A stretch of 64,000 nt of DNA, from NCBI RefSeq assembly GCF_001467585.1, contig NZ_LNXY01000020.1:899286-963285 (forward strand). Direction: 5' to 3'. The DNA comes from Legionella drozanskii LLAP-1. GTDB lineage: Bacteria; Pseudomonadota; Gammaproteobacteria; Legionellales; Legionellaceae. Positions 34,955 through 44,064 of the stretch are shown one piece after another (the first letter of the stretch is position 1; each line of letters opens with the position of its first letter). Below the pieces are notes generated by a model. That model was not told the origin of the DNA, ran no database searches, and was given only the letters and a program-made list of their open reading frames with translations. A program made the translations under genes and the position numbers.

Positions 34955-36436
34955 ATGCAAAATCCGTTAGAGACGATGATCGTTCATGCTCAAATACCAG
35001 CTATTGCTATAGCAATCACATCTCCTTCTGACGAGACAAGACTAGATGCTGCCGGAGTAACGAACAAAATAGATTCTCAAAAAGTGACAGCCACTACTGT
35101 TTTTGAAGCTGCTTCGCTGAGCAAACCCGTGTTTGCTTATCTAATAATAAAATTGGCTGAACGAGGAGAATTTAATTTTGATTTAGATACGCCTTTGCAT
35201 GAATATGTCCCTGAAACTGGTTTTGGCCCGCCTAATATGAGAGACCATGAAAATTATAAGTTATTAACTGCGCGACTTGTTTTATCCCACCAAGCAGGCT
35301 TGCCTAATGAGTTTAAATCACTCGAATCGGAAAAGTATATTGCTGAAGCAGGAAAAAATTTTAATTATTCAGCTGTGGCTTATCGATTTTTAGCTGACGT
35401 TGTGGAAAGTCTTACTTCCAAATCACTTGAAACGTTAGCACAGGAAGCATTCGCTGAAATAGGTATGCACAATAGTAGTTTCATGCCACCAACGGGTTGT
35501 AGTCTCATTAGGCTCCCCGATGAGGCCCAAATACCAACGGCTGAATCCATTCAACAATTATTAAAAAATACCTTAGATAGGCATGGCCAATTAAGTATTA
35601 TTTCTCATCAGGATAAAATATTCGTCGCTGAAAGAGCAGTCGATGGCAGTCTAGAAATGGCTGAAAAAGATTTAAGCCAGATTGATGAAACTAGTCTTCG
35701 AGAAATGAAAGCACGCTTTGCAGAAATAACTCCCTTTTTTTGGTCGCAACCCATGTCTGTTGAAGCACGAGAATTGCCCCTTGTTAATACTATTGTGGGG
35801 CATCTACCAGAACATGCCTCGACAATAGCAATTGGTCATCATCAGGATGGTTCAATCAATCTTTCGCAGCGATTTTATAAGATTCAACCAGCGGGCTCCT
35901 TATACACTACGGCTGCAGATTATGGAGAGTTTTTAAAGCAATGTATGACCGACGAATTTGTGAAAAAGGAAATGTTTGGGCTGAAGTTAAACGACGAAGG
36001 AGAGGCGGTATTTACCCCTATTGTTCCCAGTTTAGCTGTTAAAGAAGATAAGAAAGCCATTAAAAAAGGAGTTTCTCTAGAGATCTTAGAGAATTTGGCC
36101 TGGGGGCTTGGAATGGGCTTACAACGCAATCCAGATGGCAGTTTCACAGCTTTCCATTGGGGGGATAATGGTGGAACAGGCCGTAATTTCGCAGCCATTA
36201 ATCTAAGCACCCAACAAGCAGTGGCTTGTTTTACCAATAGTGCCAATGGCCCCTTGGTTTTTCAAAAAATTGCTGAACCAGTGGTTGGCTCACTGACAAG
36301 AATCCGTCAATGGCTTTCACAACGTGAAGGACTTAATTTTAATTCCACTACCCTGTATCGAAATGCTATGACGAACACAAGAGACGAGGGGCAGAAAGAT
36401 GAAGCATCAACTAGCTTCTCTAAATCACAGTTCTAG
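34955..36436 (+). CDS. Beta-lactamase-family (class C/DD-peptidase-like) serine hydrolase
   Basis: 493 residues. The SxxK motif is in AASLSKPVFAYLIIKL; the second motif is YSA (FNYSAVAYRFLADVVE) rather than the usual YxN; HWGDNGGTGRNF near the C-terminus fits the third motif region. No signal peptide is visible, so it is either cytoplasmic or exported by another route such as Dot/Icm. The tail DEGQKDEASTSFSKSQF is acid- and Ser-rich, which suits the latter. The substrate is unknown; esterases and peptidases share this fold. Confidence 0.75.
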   Translation: MQNPLETMIVHAQIPAIAIAITSPSDETRLDAAGVTNKIDSQKVTATTVFEAASLSKPVFAYLIIKLAERGEFNFDLDTPLHEYVPETGFGPPNMRDHENYKLLTARLVLSHQAGLPNEFKSLESEKYIAEAGKNFNYSAVAYRFLADVVESLTSKSLETLAQEAFAEIGMHNSSFMPPTGCSLIRLPDEAQIPTAESIQQLLKNTLDRHGQLSIISHQDKIFVAERAVDGSLEMAEKDLSQIDETSLREMKARFAEITPFFWSQPMSVEARELPLVNTIVGHLPEHASTIAIGHHQDGSINLSQRFYKIQPAGSLYTTAADYGEFLKQCMTDEFVKKEMFGLKLNDEGEAVFTPIVPSLAVKEDKKAIKKGVSLEILENLAWGLGMGLQRNPDGSFTAFHWGDNGGTGRNFAAINLSTQQAVACFTNSANGPLVFQKIAEPVVGSLTRIRQWLSQREGLNFNSTTLYRNAMTNTRDEGQKDEASTSFSKSQF

Positions 36437-36450
36437 GCATTAGGAGATAC

Positions 36451-36502
36451 TCCCTCTCCCGCGAAGGAAACCACCCCACTAGTTGAGCTTCTTGCACGCG
36501 CA
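36451..36502. repeat. Dispersed intergenic repeat, second copy of 609-660
   Basis: TCCCTCTCCCGCGAAGGAAA and the following ACTAGTT...CTTG match the unit at 609-660 with scattered differences. It lies just after the serine hydrolase gene. Confidence 0.6.
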
Positions 36503-36601
36503 GCATTCATTTCTTTAATAGCTGGTCTGTAACCTATATAATCATCCTCACACCAATTCAATCAATGGTTGGACAAATGCTCAACCGTTGCTAGCTAAAG
36601 G

Positions 36602-38008
36602 ATGGCAATGTTTCAATCCGCTTTTATAATTCTACTAATGACTTTTAGCATTAGCGCTCAAGCAATCCTGCCTACTGATCCAATCCAGCATTGTTTAGAT
36701 ATTCGCAGGCTTGCAGACTTTACCACAAGACAGAAAATGGCCGCTAAAGAGCCGGGTGTATTGCGCTTTAAATTCCATAAAATTTCAGCATCTGAACTGC
36801 CGCTAGACAACCCTGTTGGTAATATGAATGAAGTTATCCAAGCATTAAATCATCAGATTGAAAATTGCAAGAAAAGCCATGGAGAATTTCAGTCAGTGAC
36901 GATTGCTGGTCATAAATACAAACGTCAAGAATGGTGCCTTAATACCAACAACAAAATGCTCGCCTTGGCACAAGCAGCCCAAGGCGATTTTCAAAAATAT
37001 TTAGCAAGTATCAAAACCGAATTTGACTGGTATAAAAGCGAGGGATGGCCTGAAAATCATGCCGGATTTAAAAAGGGTGAGTTTCAATTTACCGCCTATT
37101 ACGCCCCAGCAGCTGTTGAAGCTCGCAGCCAACGCGACGGGTCATTTTTATACCCAATCTACAGTAATCCAGGTGTTGTAAATGTCGCGGCAGAATGCAG
37201 GAAATTGAAGTTAAAAGGTCCTCTTTGTGGTGTTGACCCACTGACAAAAATAGCGCATGGGTTTTGTCTAAAAAATGCCAACGGCAAATACTCTGTAGCA
37301 CCAGACCGACACGAAATTAATCAAGGCGCTTTAGATCCAAAATATATCATTGGCTTTGTTAAAGATCCTAATGACCCGGCCTTTTTAATGCTTCAAGGCT
37401 CTGGTTCATTACTTCTTGATGAGCAATTATTTCATATCAATTACGATAGCGCCAACGGTAGACCGCGCACCATGCTTGGTCGTATAGTCCAATGCGCACA
37501 AGACCCAACCTGCGGTGGCAATCTTGATACAATCGAACGTTGTGCTAAAGATCCTAAATGCCATGATGAAGCAAAATTACGCTGTAATGTGTCTAAGGAA
37601 ATTAAACTTAGTGCTGCATCCGAAAGGTTTATTCGTCAATATCTCGATCATCCTCTTAACCGTGATAAAGCCGCTGACTTGCGAAATCGCGATCAAAGCT
37701 ATGTATTTTTTGCGAAAGAACAGGGTGGACCCTATGGTTCAGAAAATATTTCTCTCACCCCACATGCTTCATGTGCCACCGATCATAGGGTCATCCCTGT
37801 GGGAATGAGTTTTATCTTTAGCTGCAAAAAAACCACTTCATGGTGCATAGCCCAAGACGCAGGCGGTGCTATCATGGGAGCTCATGTTGACGTCTATAAA
37901 GGCGAAGGGGACCAAGCGGGTATGGAGGCCAATGCGCTAAATCACCCCGGTTCATTATTTGTAGCACTGCCAAAAACCCAGGTAGTCACCTCTAAATCAC
38001 GCCCGTGA
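36602..38008 (+). CDS. MltA-type lytic transglycosylase with 3D domain
   Basis: 468 residues. A signal peptide ends near SISAQA. The MltA barrel includes FTAYYAP, FLMLQGSGSLLLDEQ and INYDSANGRP. The C-terminal 3D domain has IPVGMSF and AQDAGGAIMGAHVDVYKG, with conserved Asp residues for catalysis. Such enzymes cleave murein strands to 1,6-anhydromuropeptides at the outer membrane. A cysteine-rich insertion (CAQDPTCGGNLDTIERCAKDPKCHDEAKLRC, shown here only to mark about residues 300-330) is unusual for MltA. The ATG at 36608 is an equally good start. Confidence 0.82.
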   Translation: MAMFQSAFIILLMTFSISAQAILPTDPIQHCLDIRRLADFTTRQKMAAKEPGVLRFKFHKISASELPLDNPVGNMNEVIQALNHQIENCKKSHGEFQSVTIAGHKYKRQEWCLNTNNKMLALAQAAQGDFQKYLASIKTEFDWYKSEGWPENHAGFKKGEFQFTAYYAPAAVEARSQRDGSFLYPIYSNPGVVNVAAECRKLKLKGPLCGVDPLTKIAHGFCLKNANGKYSVAPDRHEINQGALDPKYIIGFVKDPNDPAFLMLQGSGSLLLDEQLFHINYDSANGRPRTMLGRIVQCAQDPTCGGNLDTIERCAKDPKCHDEAKLRCNVSKEIKLSAASERFIRQYLDHPLNRDKAADLRNRDQSYVFFAKEQGGPYGSENISLTPHASCATDHRVIPVGMSFIFSCKKTTSWCIAQDAGGAIMGAHVDVYKGEGDQAGMEANALNHPGSLFVALPKTQVVTSKSRP

Positions 38009-38030
38009 AGTGCGGGCGGGATAAGTTTGG

Positions 38031-38059
38031 TTGAAATAGTCGAAGGGGACTAATATAAT
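38031..38059 (+). promoter_or_regulatory. Strong sigma-70-like promoter
   Basis: TTGAAA (38031-38036) and TATAAT (38054-38059) are separated by 17 bases. It would start transcription near 38066, just before the small frame at 38088 and the gene at 38171. Confidence 0.6.
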
Positions 38060-38087
38060 TGCCGTTCAAAAATTTATCAGAGAGAGA

Positions 38088-38174
38088 ATGACAATGACTA
38101 AAGATGAAATTATCTGCCGTATTGTGCTTTATATTACTCAAAATCCAAACCTGAAAAAAACCTGTTGTGGATGA
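38088..38174 (+). CDS. Small 28-residue frame coupled to the next gene
   Basis: MTMTKDEIICRIVLYITQNP and eight more residues, preceded by a purine-rich GAGAGAG. Its TGA overlaps the next ATG by four bases (38171-38174), the arrangement seen in coupled genes. It may be a leader peptide. Alternatively the pair is one gene broken at the A7 run near 38154-38160: the next frame there reads LKKPVVDDEERFRYSI, which is protein-like. Confidence 0.35.
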   Translation: MTMTKDEIICRIVLYITQNPNLKKTCCG

Positions 38175-38575
38175 TGAAGAGCGATTTAGGTACAGTATTA
38201 GACTATAAAAATGAAACTCTAGTTAGTTATTTTTGTCATCACCATCCTGAATTCACAGTACAAGAAGGCCAGACAATATTTAATGATTTGAAAGCCTGGA
38301 TGTGGCTAAAGGCGCGAAGAGAAACCTATAATAAAAAAACCTATCTCTTCGGCCCTCTCCTAATCCTTGATAAGATGTGGCACGCCTTCATTCTTCATAC
38401 CAAAGATTATATCGACTTTTCAAACCAATATTTTGGCTCCTACTTCCATCATGAGATTGAACCTATAGGTTTTGAACATATCATGGAGGAAAATGAGTTA
38501 AGCGATTTTCTTCATGATTGTTTTGATCACTTTGGTGTCGAATGGATAAACCGTCGTTTTGATCTAGGAGCTTAA
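38171..38575 (+). CDS. Glycine-rich-domain-like (GRDP-type) protein
   Basis: 134 residues from the ATG at 38171. The segment LILDKMWHAFILHTKDYIDFSNQYFGSYFHH has the D-x-M-W-H-x-F-I-L-H-T pattern of the GRDP-like/DUF1399 family, also found in small bacterial proteins. Conserved His and Asp residues suggest a metal or ligand site, but no activity is known. See the preceding frame for the doubt over its N-terminus. Confidence 0.55.
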   Translation: MMKSDLGTVLDYKNETLVSYFCHHHPEFTVQEGQTIFNDLKAWMWLKARRETYNKKTYLFGPLLILDKMWHAFILHTKDYIDFSNQYFGSYFHHEIEPIGFEHIMEENELSDFLHDCFDHFGVEWINRRFDLGA

Positions 38576-38626
38576 TCGAAATACGGAGAGGGTCATTGGA
38601 TACCTACTGTTCTCTTTTTAAATAAC

Positions 38627-39706
38627 TCAAAGAGTACAAAGATTAAGACCTTCATATACATCATTTGAATAAGTTTCTCTTCTTTGTTTTCCTAAAAGTC
38701 CATGAGTAAGGAGTAATTCACTTTTTGTATATTGTCCTGAGGAATCGGATACAGGTGCAGATACAGTATATTCATCCTTCGATGTTTCTTCCGGATCAAA
38801 AAAACTTTGACCAGTTAGCTGCCTATATAAACTTATGAAGAAATAGCGCAGGCTTTCAAAAACAGTTGATGTAGCCGCCATAAAATTGAGGTGCACTAAT
38901 TCATGCCAAAAAAGCGTTGAGGTCTTAAGATAGGTTTCGTCATACTCAATGCCACTTTCTTTCAATGCTTCCATGACATTTTTTGTGGGCTGGATCCCCA
39001 TTTGTTTTACTGCACACAATTTCTTGATGGCAGCCTCTTTCAAGCCCTCCTCTCTCTCTTCATAATGCGAATTATAAAAAATTTCATGCCCTAGCTGAAA
39101 AGTTCGATCAAACGGTAGCGCATAATTTGGGGTAGCGCTAAATCCTATAAGCCCTGCTGTCATAGGTAGCAATCCGGAGCGTTTGCATTTAACAGCACAA
39201 ATAATCTGCTTAGATTCCACTTTCTTCGCAAATGCTTCATACCCACACAGCCCTTGGGTCACAAAAGCTGGGTTTAGTTGAGGATAATTTCTCAGTATCT
39301 GCTCGGCTTGTTGAATTTGTAGGCTGTGTAAATCAAACACTTCAATATCAAGATTTTCTTCATTATCAGGCAAAATTGCATCGGGCAAAGCAAGCACATA
39401 CACATAGATTTCGTCATTGGGAGCGTCTGGGGATTCGCTGGGTAATACTGGAAAAATTGGCGCGGCCTCAAATTCACTAGTCATACAAATTACACTATGA
39501 GATTCTGCATCCATTGTTTGTTTAGCAGCAGGGTGAATATCCAACGTGTCTACTGCTATTTTGAAATCTGGAATTATTTGGCGCAGCCCATATATCCACC
39601 ACTTTTTTTGCTTGGAATAAAATTCAAATAGTCTATTTTTAGGTTGAAAGCCTTCTGCAAAAATAGTTTCTGGTAGTCTTGTGTCCGCTCTATAATATAA
39701 CTTCAT
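38627..39706 (-). CDS. ADP-ribosyltransferase-like protein with C-terminal HExxH
   Basis: 359 residues, no signal peptide. The N-terminus, LYYRADTRLPETIFAEGF, matches the NAD-binding start of the cholera/pertussis toxin ART family (R6 in YRADTR). CMTSEF (74-79) stands for the STS strand, and YVYVLALPDA (101-110) matches the strand after it. GYE157AFAKKVESKQII aligns with the catalytic Glu segment, though the first residue of the usual ExE is Gly155. The C-terminal part has WHELVH (H268-E-x-x-H272), a zinc-peptidase motif, followed by DEYTV and a region that loosely recalls NleD-type (M91) proteases. It is probably a secreted effector or toxin. Function is inferred from motifs only. Confidence 0.6.
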   Translation of the reverse strand: MKLYYRADTRLPETIFAEGFQPKNRLFEFYSKQKKWWIYGLRQIIPDFKIAVDTLDIHPAAKQTMDAESHSVICMTSEFEAAPIFPVLPSESPDAPNDEIYVYVLALPDAILPDNEENLDIEVFDLHSLQIQQAEQILRNYPQLNPAFVTQGLCGYEAFAKKVESKQIICAVKCKRSGLLPMTAGLIGFSATPNYALPFDRTFQLGHEIFYNSHYEEREEGLKEAAIKKLCAVKQMGIQPTKNVMEALKESGIEYDETYLKTSTLFWHELVHLNFMAATSTVFESLRYFFISLYRQLTGQSFFDPEETSKDEYTVSAPVSDSSGQYTKSELLLTHGLLGKQRRETYSNDVYEGLNLCTL

Positions 39707-39964
39707 ACTATTTCATAATCATTAATTGGAGCGCAATTATATTGACCCTTTCTGATCAATCAAGTTTAAAATAATAAATTAAAAAAGAGCTAAGAAACTT
39801 GCTAGATTCATTTGTATTCGGAGGAGACAGTGAGCCAAGACCCTACAGAAGGTAGTAGCCAAACGCTTCTCGTTTAATCTACAGTTTATTTATGTACGAT
39901 AATCATAAAAAGTATTGAGGTATGTCATGTTTGCAGTTGAAGTGTAATAATTTATACGCGAGCT

Positions 39965-40117
39965 GTGTTTATCCAAACCAATCGATTTCGAGCTGATTTA
40001 GCGCAATATTGTCAATCGATGCCCTTTAAACTGATTCATCCTACCGATGATTTAATGGTCATTACTAAGATTGCAAAACGTTCCTTAAAAAAATTATTCA
40101 AAGCGGGCTTTTACTAG
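39965..40117 (+). pseudogene. umuC fragment (Y-family polymerase relic)
   Basis: A 50-codon frame reads VFIQTNRFRADLAQY, then LIHPTDDLMVITKIAKRSLK and LFKAGFY, matching the little-finger region of UmuC (VFI-T--F, PT-DT---I--A---LK-IY-PG). The catalytic domain is missing, and the frame ends where the inverted-repeat element at 40112 begins. No umuD or other umuC part is nearby. Confidence 0.65.
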
Positions 40118-40325
40118 GGGGTTCGAAGTCCAGGCGGCCGAAAACGTACGCTAAGCGAAAATTTATTTGATTCATGTTATAATATTGCTCAATTTAATGA
40201 AGTTTGTAACTCCAAACCATAATGTATTCAAAAGTAATTGGATTTATCTCACTTACGTAATTGATACATAATATATTTTTTCCTTAGCGTACGTTTTCGG
40301 CCGTCTGGACTTCAAAGCCCAAGTA
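40112..40325. mobile_element. 214-bp element with about 43-bp terminal inverted repeats
   Basis: The left end (40112-40155) and the reverse complement of the right end (40283-40325) match almost throughout. Both contain GAAGTCCA, then CGGCCGAAAACGTACGCTAAG. The AT-rich centre of about 127 bp codes for nothing. The left end cuts the umuC relic. This looks like a MITE, or the ends of a deleted insertion sequence. An adjoining AT palindrome (AATATTTTTTAAAAAATATT, 40333-40352) lies outside the right end. Confidence 0.75.
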
Positions 40326-40490
40326 CTAGACAAATATTTTTTAAAAAATATTCTAGAATAATGAATAATCCAAACTGGAAGCTATAATTTAATAAATATC
40401 CATCATGACTAATTTGAACTCACTATAGATAAGTTATAAAATGCATAGTTTGATCAAAAGTTGTTTATATAATAAAGGATTGTGCAGATT

Positions 40491-42032
40491 ATGCTTGAAA
40501 AAACTGAAAATAATTTACCTAAAATTACAATCATTGGCGCAGGAGCAGCTGGCTTTAGCGCAGCATTAACTTTAGCCGAGCGTGGGTATAAAATAGAGCT
40601 AATTGATAAAGCAACTCTGAGTTCAGGTGCAAGTGGTAGAAATCCGGGTCGAATGGGTCATGGTTTTCATTACGCGGATATTGAAACTGCAAAGGCGTAC
40701 CTTAATGCCAGTATTAAAGTTCAAAGAACTTATCCTGATTATCTTCTGGCGAGAGACGAACCTTTCAGCAGCCCTTTACGTCACGGGCGTTATTTTATTA
40801 CAAAAAACTCAACTGTACCCAAAGAAGAGATTTTAGCTACCTATCATGCGATTAAAGAAGAGTATATACGTTTAGTTAAAAAAGATTCGGCCAACGAGGT
40901 TTTTGGTCCCCCTGAAGATTTTTTCCGAATATTAGACCCTACGGAATATAACCAGGCGGTGAATATGAATATTGTTGATATTGGAATTGAAACCGCTGAA
41001 CACTTATTTGACTGGTCGCGTTTTTCTCAGGATATTAAAGAACGAATAATCCACTGCCCAAATATTACGCTAAAAGAACACACAGAAGTTACTCAGATAA
41101 GACGCAATCCGTTGGGTCTAGAGCGGTTTACGCTAGAAACTAAAACCGCTGAAGGTGAAGTTAGTACGAGCACTACTGATTATGTAATTAATTCTACTTG
41201 GCAAGAGATCAAGCGGCTTAACGACCAGATAGGATTAACTATGGTTCCAGGAGAAAGAACAAATCGCCTGAAAGCACTTCTTATTTTAGAATTACCTGAA
41301 AGCCTAGAAAATACAAATTCCATGTTCTTCTGTATGGGGCAACATTGTATGATTTCTAATATGGGGCAACAAAGAGCAATGGCTACTTATGCGCCTATTA
41401 CTAATTTAGAAACTTCCACCGATTTAAGTTTAAGTAAAAAAGCCCAACGGTTGCTCGACAATCAAGCCACCCAAGAAGAGAAGCAAGAAATGGGTAAAAA
41501 AATGCTTGAAGGTATTAGCCATTACATTCCTGAAATAGCAAAAGCAAAAGTGCTCGATTTAAAATACGGTATTATTCAAACTAAAGGTAGTTTAACTTTA
41601 GCTGATTTACAAAACCCAACACACTCTTTTAACAGCCGGGACGATCACTGCGTTAAGGAAGAACAACTTGGATTAATATCTAATCCATGTATGAAATTAT
41701 TTTATTTTGTGGAAAACGGAGAATTAGTTGCTGACTTAATTGATTCACAAGTGGCCGTGAGTAAAAAAATAAAAGCCTGCTTTAAATTAATTAAAGAGAA
41801 AGCCAAGGAACACCATCTATTATTTGATTCCACCATACAAAGTGCCGTTATTCAACATCTTGAACAATTCGAGTTTTCTTCTTTTGATAAAAACAGCATT
41901 GAATCTATAGCAGATAGGATCGTCAAAACAATGAGGGATAAATCTAATTTATTTCGATTTTTCCCTCATAATCCTGGCAACATCCCATCTCCTCTCGTCC
42001 AGGAAGAGACTAGTAAAAACTACCCTATGTAA
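40491..42032 (+). CDS. FAD-dependent oxidoreductase (DAO family)
   Basis: 513 residues from the ATG at 40491; a GTG at 40482 is an alternative. The N-terminal ITIIGAGAAGFSAALTLAERG and the acidic strand end (IELIDK) form the FAD-binding Rossmann fold. SSGASGRNPGRMGHGFHY resembles the second FAD loop of D-amino-acid oxidase/MnmC-type enzymes. About 80 residues of helical extension follow the fold. The substrate is unknown. The hybrid histidine kinase starts 25 bases downstream, so the two are likely co-expressed. Confidence 0.75.
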   Translation: MLEKTENNLPKITIIGAGAAGFSAALTLAERGYKIELIDKATLSSGASGRNPGRMGHGFHYADIETAKAYLNASIKVQRTYPDYLLARDEPFSSPLRHGRYFITKNSTVPKEEILATYHAIKEEYIRLVKKDSANEVFGPPEDFFRILDPTEYNQAVNMNIVDIGIETAEHLFDWSRFSQDIKERIIHCPNITLKEHTEVTQIRRNPLGLERFTLETKTAEGEVSTSTTDYVINSTWQEIKRLNDQIGLTMVPGERTNRLKALLILELPESLENTNSMFFCMGQHCMISNMGQQRAMATYAPITNLETSTDLSLSKKAQRLLDNQATQEEKQEMGKKMLEGISHYIPEIAKAKVLDLKYGIIQTKGSLTLADLQNPTHSFNSRDDHCVKEEQLGLISNPCMKLFYFVENGELVADLIDSQVAVSKKIKACFKLIKEKAKEHHLLFDSTIQSAVIQHLEQFEFSSFDKNSIESIADRIVKTMRDKSNLFRFFPHNPGNIPSPLVQEETSKNYPM

Positions 42033-42057
42033 TATGAGATACACAAAGGAAGTGTAG

Positions 42058-43710
42058 ATGAGCAGAGAAGCCTTGTATTGGAAGAACAAACAATTTACGG
42101 ATGATTTGTTAAATAGACTTCCGGTCGCAATTTTTTGGAAAAATAAGCAAGGACGCTTCATGGGTTGTAATAAGTTATTTTCTATTTTTGCAAATCTAGG
42201 CTCTCCTAAAGAAATTATTGGTAAAACTGATTTTGACCTGCCTTGGGGGATTGAGCAAGCTAATTTCTACAGAAAAGATGACGAAGAAATCATGCGGCTT
42301 AGGAAACCTAAATTAGATATTGAAGAAATATTAATCTTAGCCGATGGTACTAAAAAAACACTCTTAACTAATAAAACTCCTTTGTTTGCCCCAAACGGAA
42401 AGATAATGGGCGTATTAGGCATATTTTACGATATCACCGAGCGCAAACAGATGGAGTTAGCTTTAGCAGAGGCTAAAGAAAAAGCAGAAGCTGCAAATAA
42501 TGCTAAAACCGAATTTATTGCTAATATGAGTCACGACATTCGCACTCCCTTAAGTGGCATAATCGGTATGTCAAAGTTTTTAGAGGAAAAAGTGAGCGAT
42601 CCTGAAGAAAAACAGTACGCGCATTGGGTCAATGAGAGCGGCGAGCAATTGTTAGGTTTGCTAAACGGCGTATTGGATGTTGTCTCTGCAGCCCATCTTT
42701 CAGAAAAAGATCTTCATGAAGATGTCTTTGACCTTCGCCAGAGTGTGGAAGATCTTGTTCAACTGGAAAAACCCACTATTCGGCAAAAAAATCTGCAATT
42801 TCTTGTAGAAATCGATCCTCAAATTCCCCAATACCTCGCTACCGATCGCATTAAATTAAATCGAATTTTACTCAATTTAGCGGGTAATGCGATTAAGTTC
42901 ACCAAGAAAGGGTATATTGCGATACACATAAAGCAGCTTGCTCGGGATAAAAAGAAAGTGACGCTCAAATTTTCGGTGACGGATACTGGCTCCGGTATCC
43001 CCAAAGCTTTACAATCAAAAATATTTGAGCGTTTTTACCGTTTTTCTCCGTCTTACAAAGGTGATCACCGGGGGCATGGTGTGGGATTACATATTGTAGA
43101 AAAATACGTAAGCCTATTAGGTGGTGAAATACAAGTAGAGAGTAAAAAAAATATAGGAACAACCTTTTATTTTACTATTTCATTGGCTATTGGTAATCCA
43201 GAAAATGCAGCAACTCAACCTAAATCCTTAAACTCTGAAACTTTAGTTGATACTTCTCCATTAATCTCAGAAAAAATTCCCCTAAATTCAGAGTCAGTGA
43301 CTAAAAATAAAAATTTGCCCACGCTTTTACTGGTAGAAGATAATCATATTGCACTGCGCATGGTAGAAAGAATGGCAGAGCTTGCTGGCTGTCATTATAT
43401 TTCTGCCACCAGCGGGGAAGAGGCTTTTGAATTAGTTCAATCTACGAATATTGATTTGATTATTACCGATATTGGTTTACCAGGAATCTCAGGCAACCAA
43501 TTAACTCGCCAAATTCGAGATTGGGAAAAAAATTCTAAAAAAAGACCTATGCCCATTGTTGGTTTAACTGCACACAGTCTCGTCGAAGCTATGAATCAAT
43601 CACTTGAAGCAGGCATGAACCAATTACTTTCAAAACCGATAAAATTATCAGTACTTCAATCAATACTTTCAGACTACTTAAAAAAATGGATCGGCCCCAA
43701 TGCCGACTAA
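42058..43710 (+). CDS. Hybrid sensor histidine kinase (PAS-HisKA-HATPase-receiver)
   Basis: 550 residues, no membrane segment. A PAS domain (about 15-130, ending [11 protein letters not shown]) leads to the H-box NMSH159[12 protein letters not shown]. The ATPase part has N277 in [25 protein letters not shown] and GHGVGLHIV. The receiver (about 420-545) has the phospho-acceptor D471 in IITDIGLPG and the Lys in LSKPIK. It is cytoplasmic, so the PAS domain probably senses an internal signal, perhaps linked to the adjoining FAD oxidoreductase. No separate response regulator lies nearby. Confidence 0.9.
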   Translation: MSREALYWKNKQFTDDLLNRLPVAIFWKNKQGRFMGCNKLFSIFANLGSPKEIIGKTDFDLPWGIEQANFYRKDDEEIMRLRKPKLDIEEILILADGTKKTLLTNKTPLFAPNGKIMGVLGIFYDITERKQMELALAEAKEKAEAANNAKTEFIANMSHDIRTPLSGIIGMSKFLEEKVSDPEEKQYAHWVNESGEQLLGLLNGVLDVVSAAHLSEKDLHEDVFDLRQSVEDLVQLEKPTIRQKNLQFLVEIDPQIPQYLATDRIKLNRILLNLAGNAIKFTKKGYIAIHIKQLARDKKKVTLKFSVTDTGSGIPKALQSKIFERFYRFSPSYKGDHRGHGVGLHIVEKYVSLLGGEIQVESKKNIGTTFYFTISLAIGNPENAATQPKSLNSETLVDTSPLISEKIPLNSESVTKNKNLPTLLLVEDNHIALRMVERMAELAGCHYISATSGEEAFELVQSTNIDLIITDIGLPGISGNQLTRQIRDWEKNSKKRPMPIVGLTAHSLVEAMNQSLEAGMNQLLSKPIKLSVLQSILSDYLKKWIGPNAD

Positions 43711-43875
43711 AGCTTTAGGGACTAATTTACCCGATAGTGAGGATAAATTATTTTTATTGGAGGGGGTTTCGGCCAACAAATTACCATTTTAGCAGAGAGT
43801 TTAAAATGTGTAGTTATCTGTCAAAGGAGGGCTCCAAATTTATAAAAGGGTGCCTATATAGTGCCTTTTTCATAT

Positions 43876-44064
43876 TTAAGCAGCTTCTAATTCAATATGA
43901 ACACGTTGCCCAATAGCCGCTGCAATATTTACTAGTGCATCTAAAGAAAATCGAGAGATCCGTCCACGTAACATATCGTTCAAACGAGGCTGTGTAATTC
44001 CACAGTGGTGAGCTGCCTCTCGCAAACGAGTTAACGAATCACCTAAAAATCGTATCAGTTTCAT
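43876..44064 (-). CDS. XRE-family helix-turn-helix protein (HigA-like, short)
   Basis: 62 residues. AAHHCGITQPRLNDMLRGRISRFSLDALVNIAAAIG is the helix-turn-helix of the common XRE antitoxin-like family that ends with a VELEAA-type tail (here VHIELEAA). Usual members are about 95 residues, so the N-terminal part is missing or shortened. No toxin frame was found beside it, so it may be an orphan regulator or the remains of a toxin-antitoxin pair. Confidence 0.7.
   Translation of the reverse strand: MKLIRFLGDSLTRLREAAHHCGITQPRLNDMLRGRISRFSLDALVNIAAAIGQRVHIELEAA

Larger units (their letters stand above)
39707..40490. other. 784-bp gap holding the umuC relic and inverted-repeat element
   Basis: Apart from the umuC relic, the inverted-repeat element and the AT palindrome, it is AT-rich and non-coding. 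The last 100 bases, with TATAAA-like boxes, should hold the promoter of the FAD oxidoreductase gene. Confidence 0.5.

Noticed and set aside
40118..40131. GGTTCGAAGTCC, like a tRNA T-arm or att site
   Set aside because: It is part of the 43-bp inverted repeat; no acceptor, D or anticodon stems can be drawn around it.
43876..44064. A complete toxin-antitoxin module around the XRE gene
   Set aside because: No toxin-like frame lies next to it on either strand; only the HTH protein is supported.
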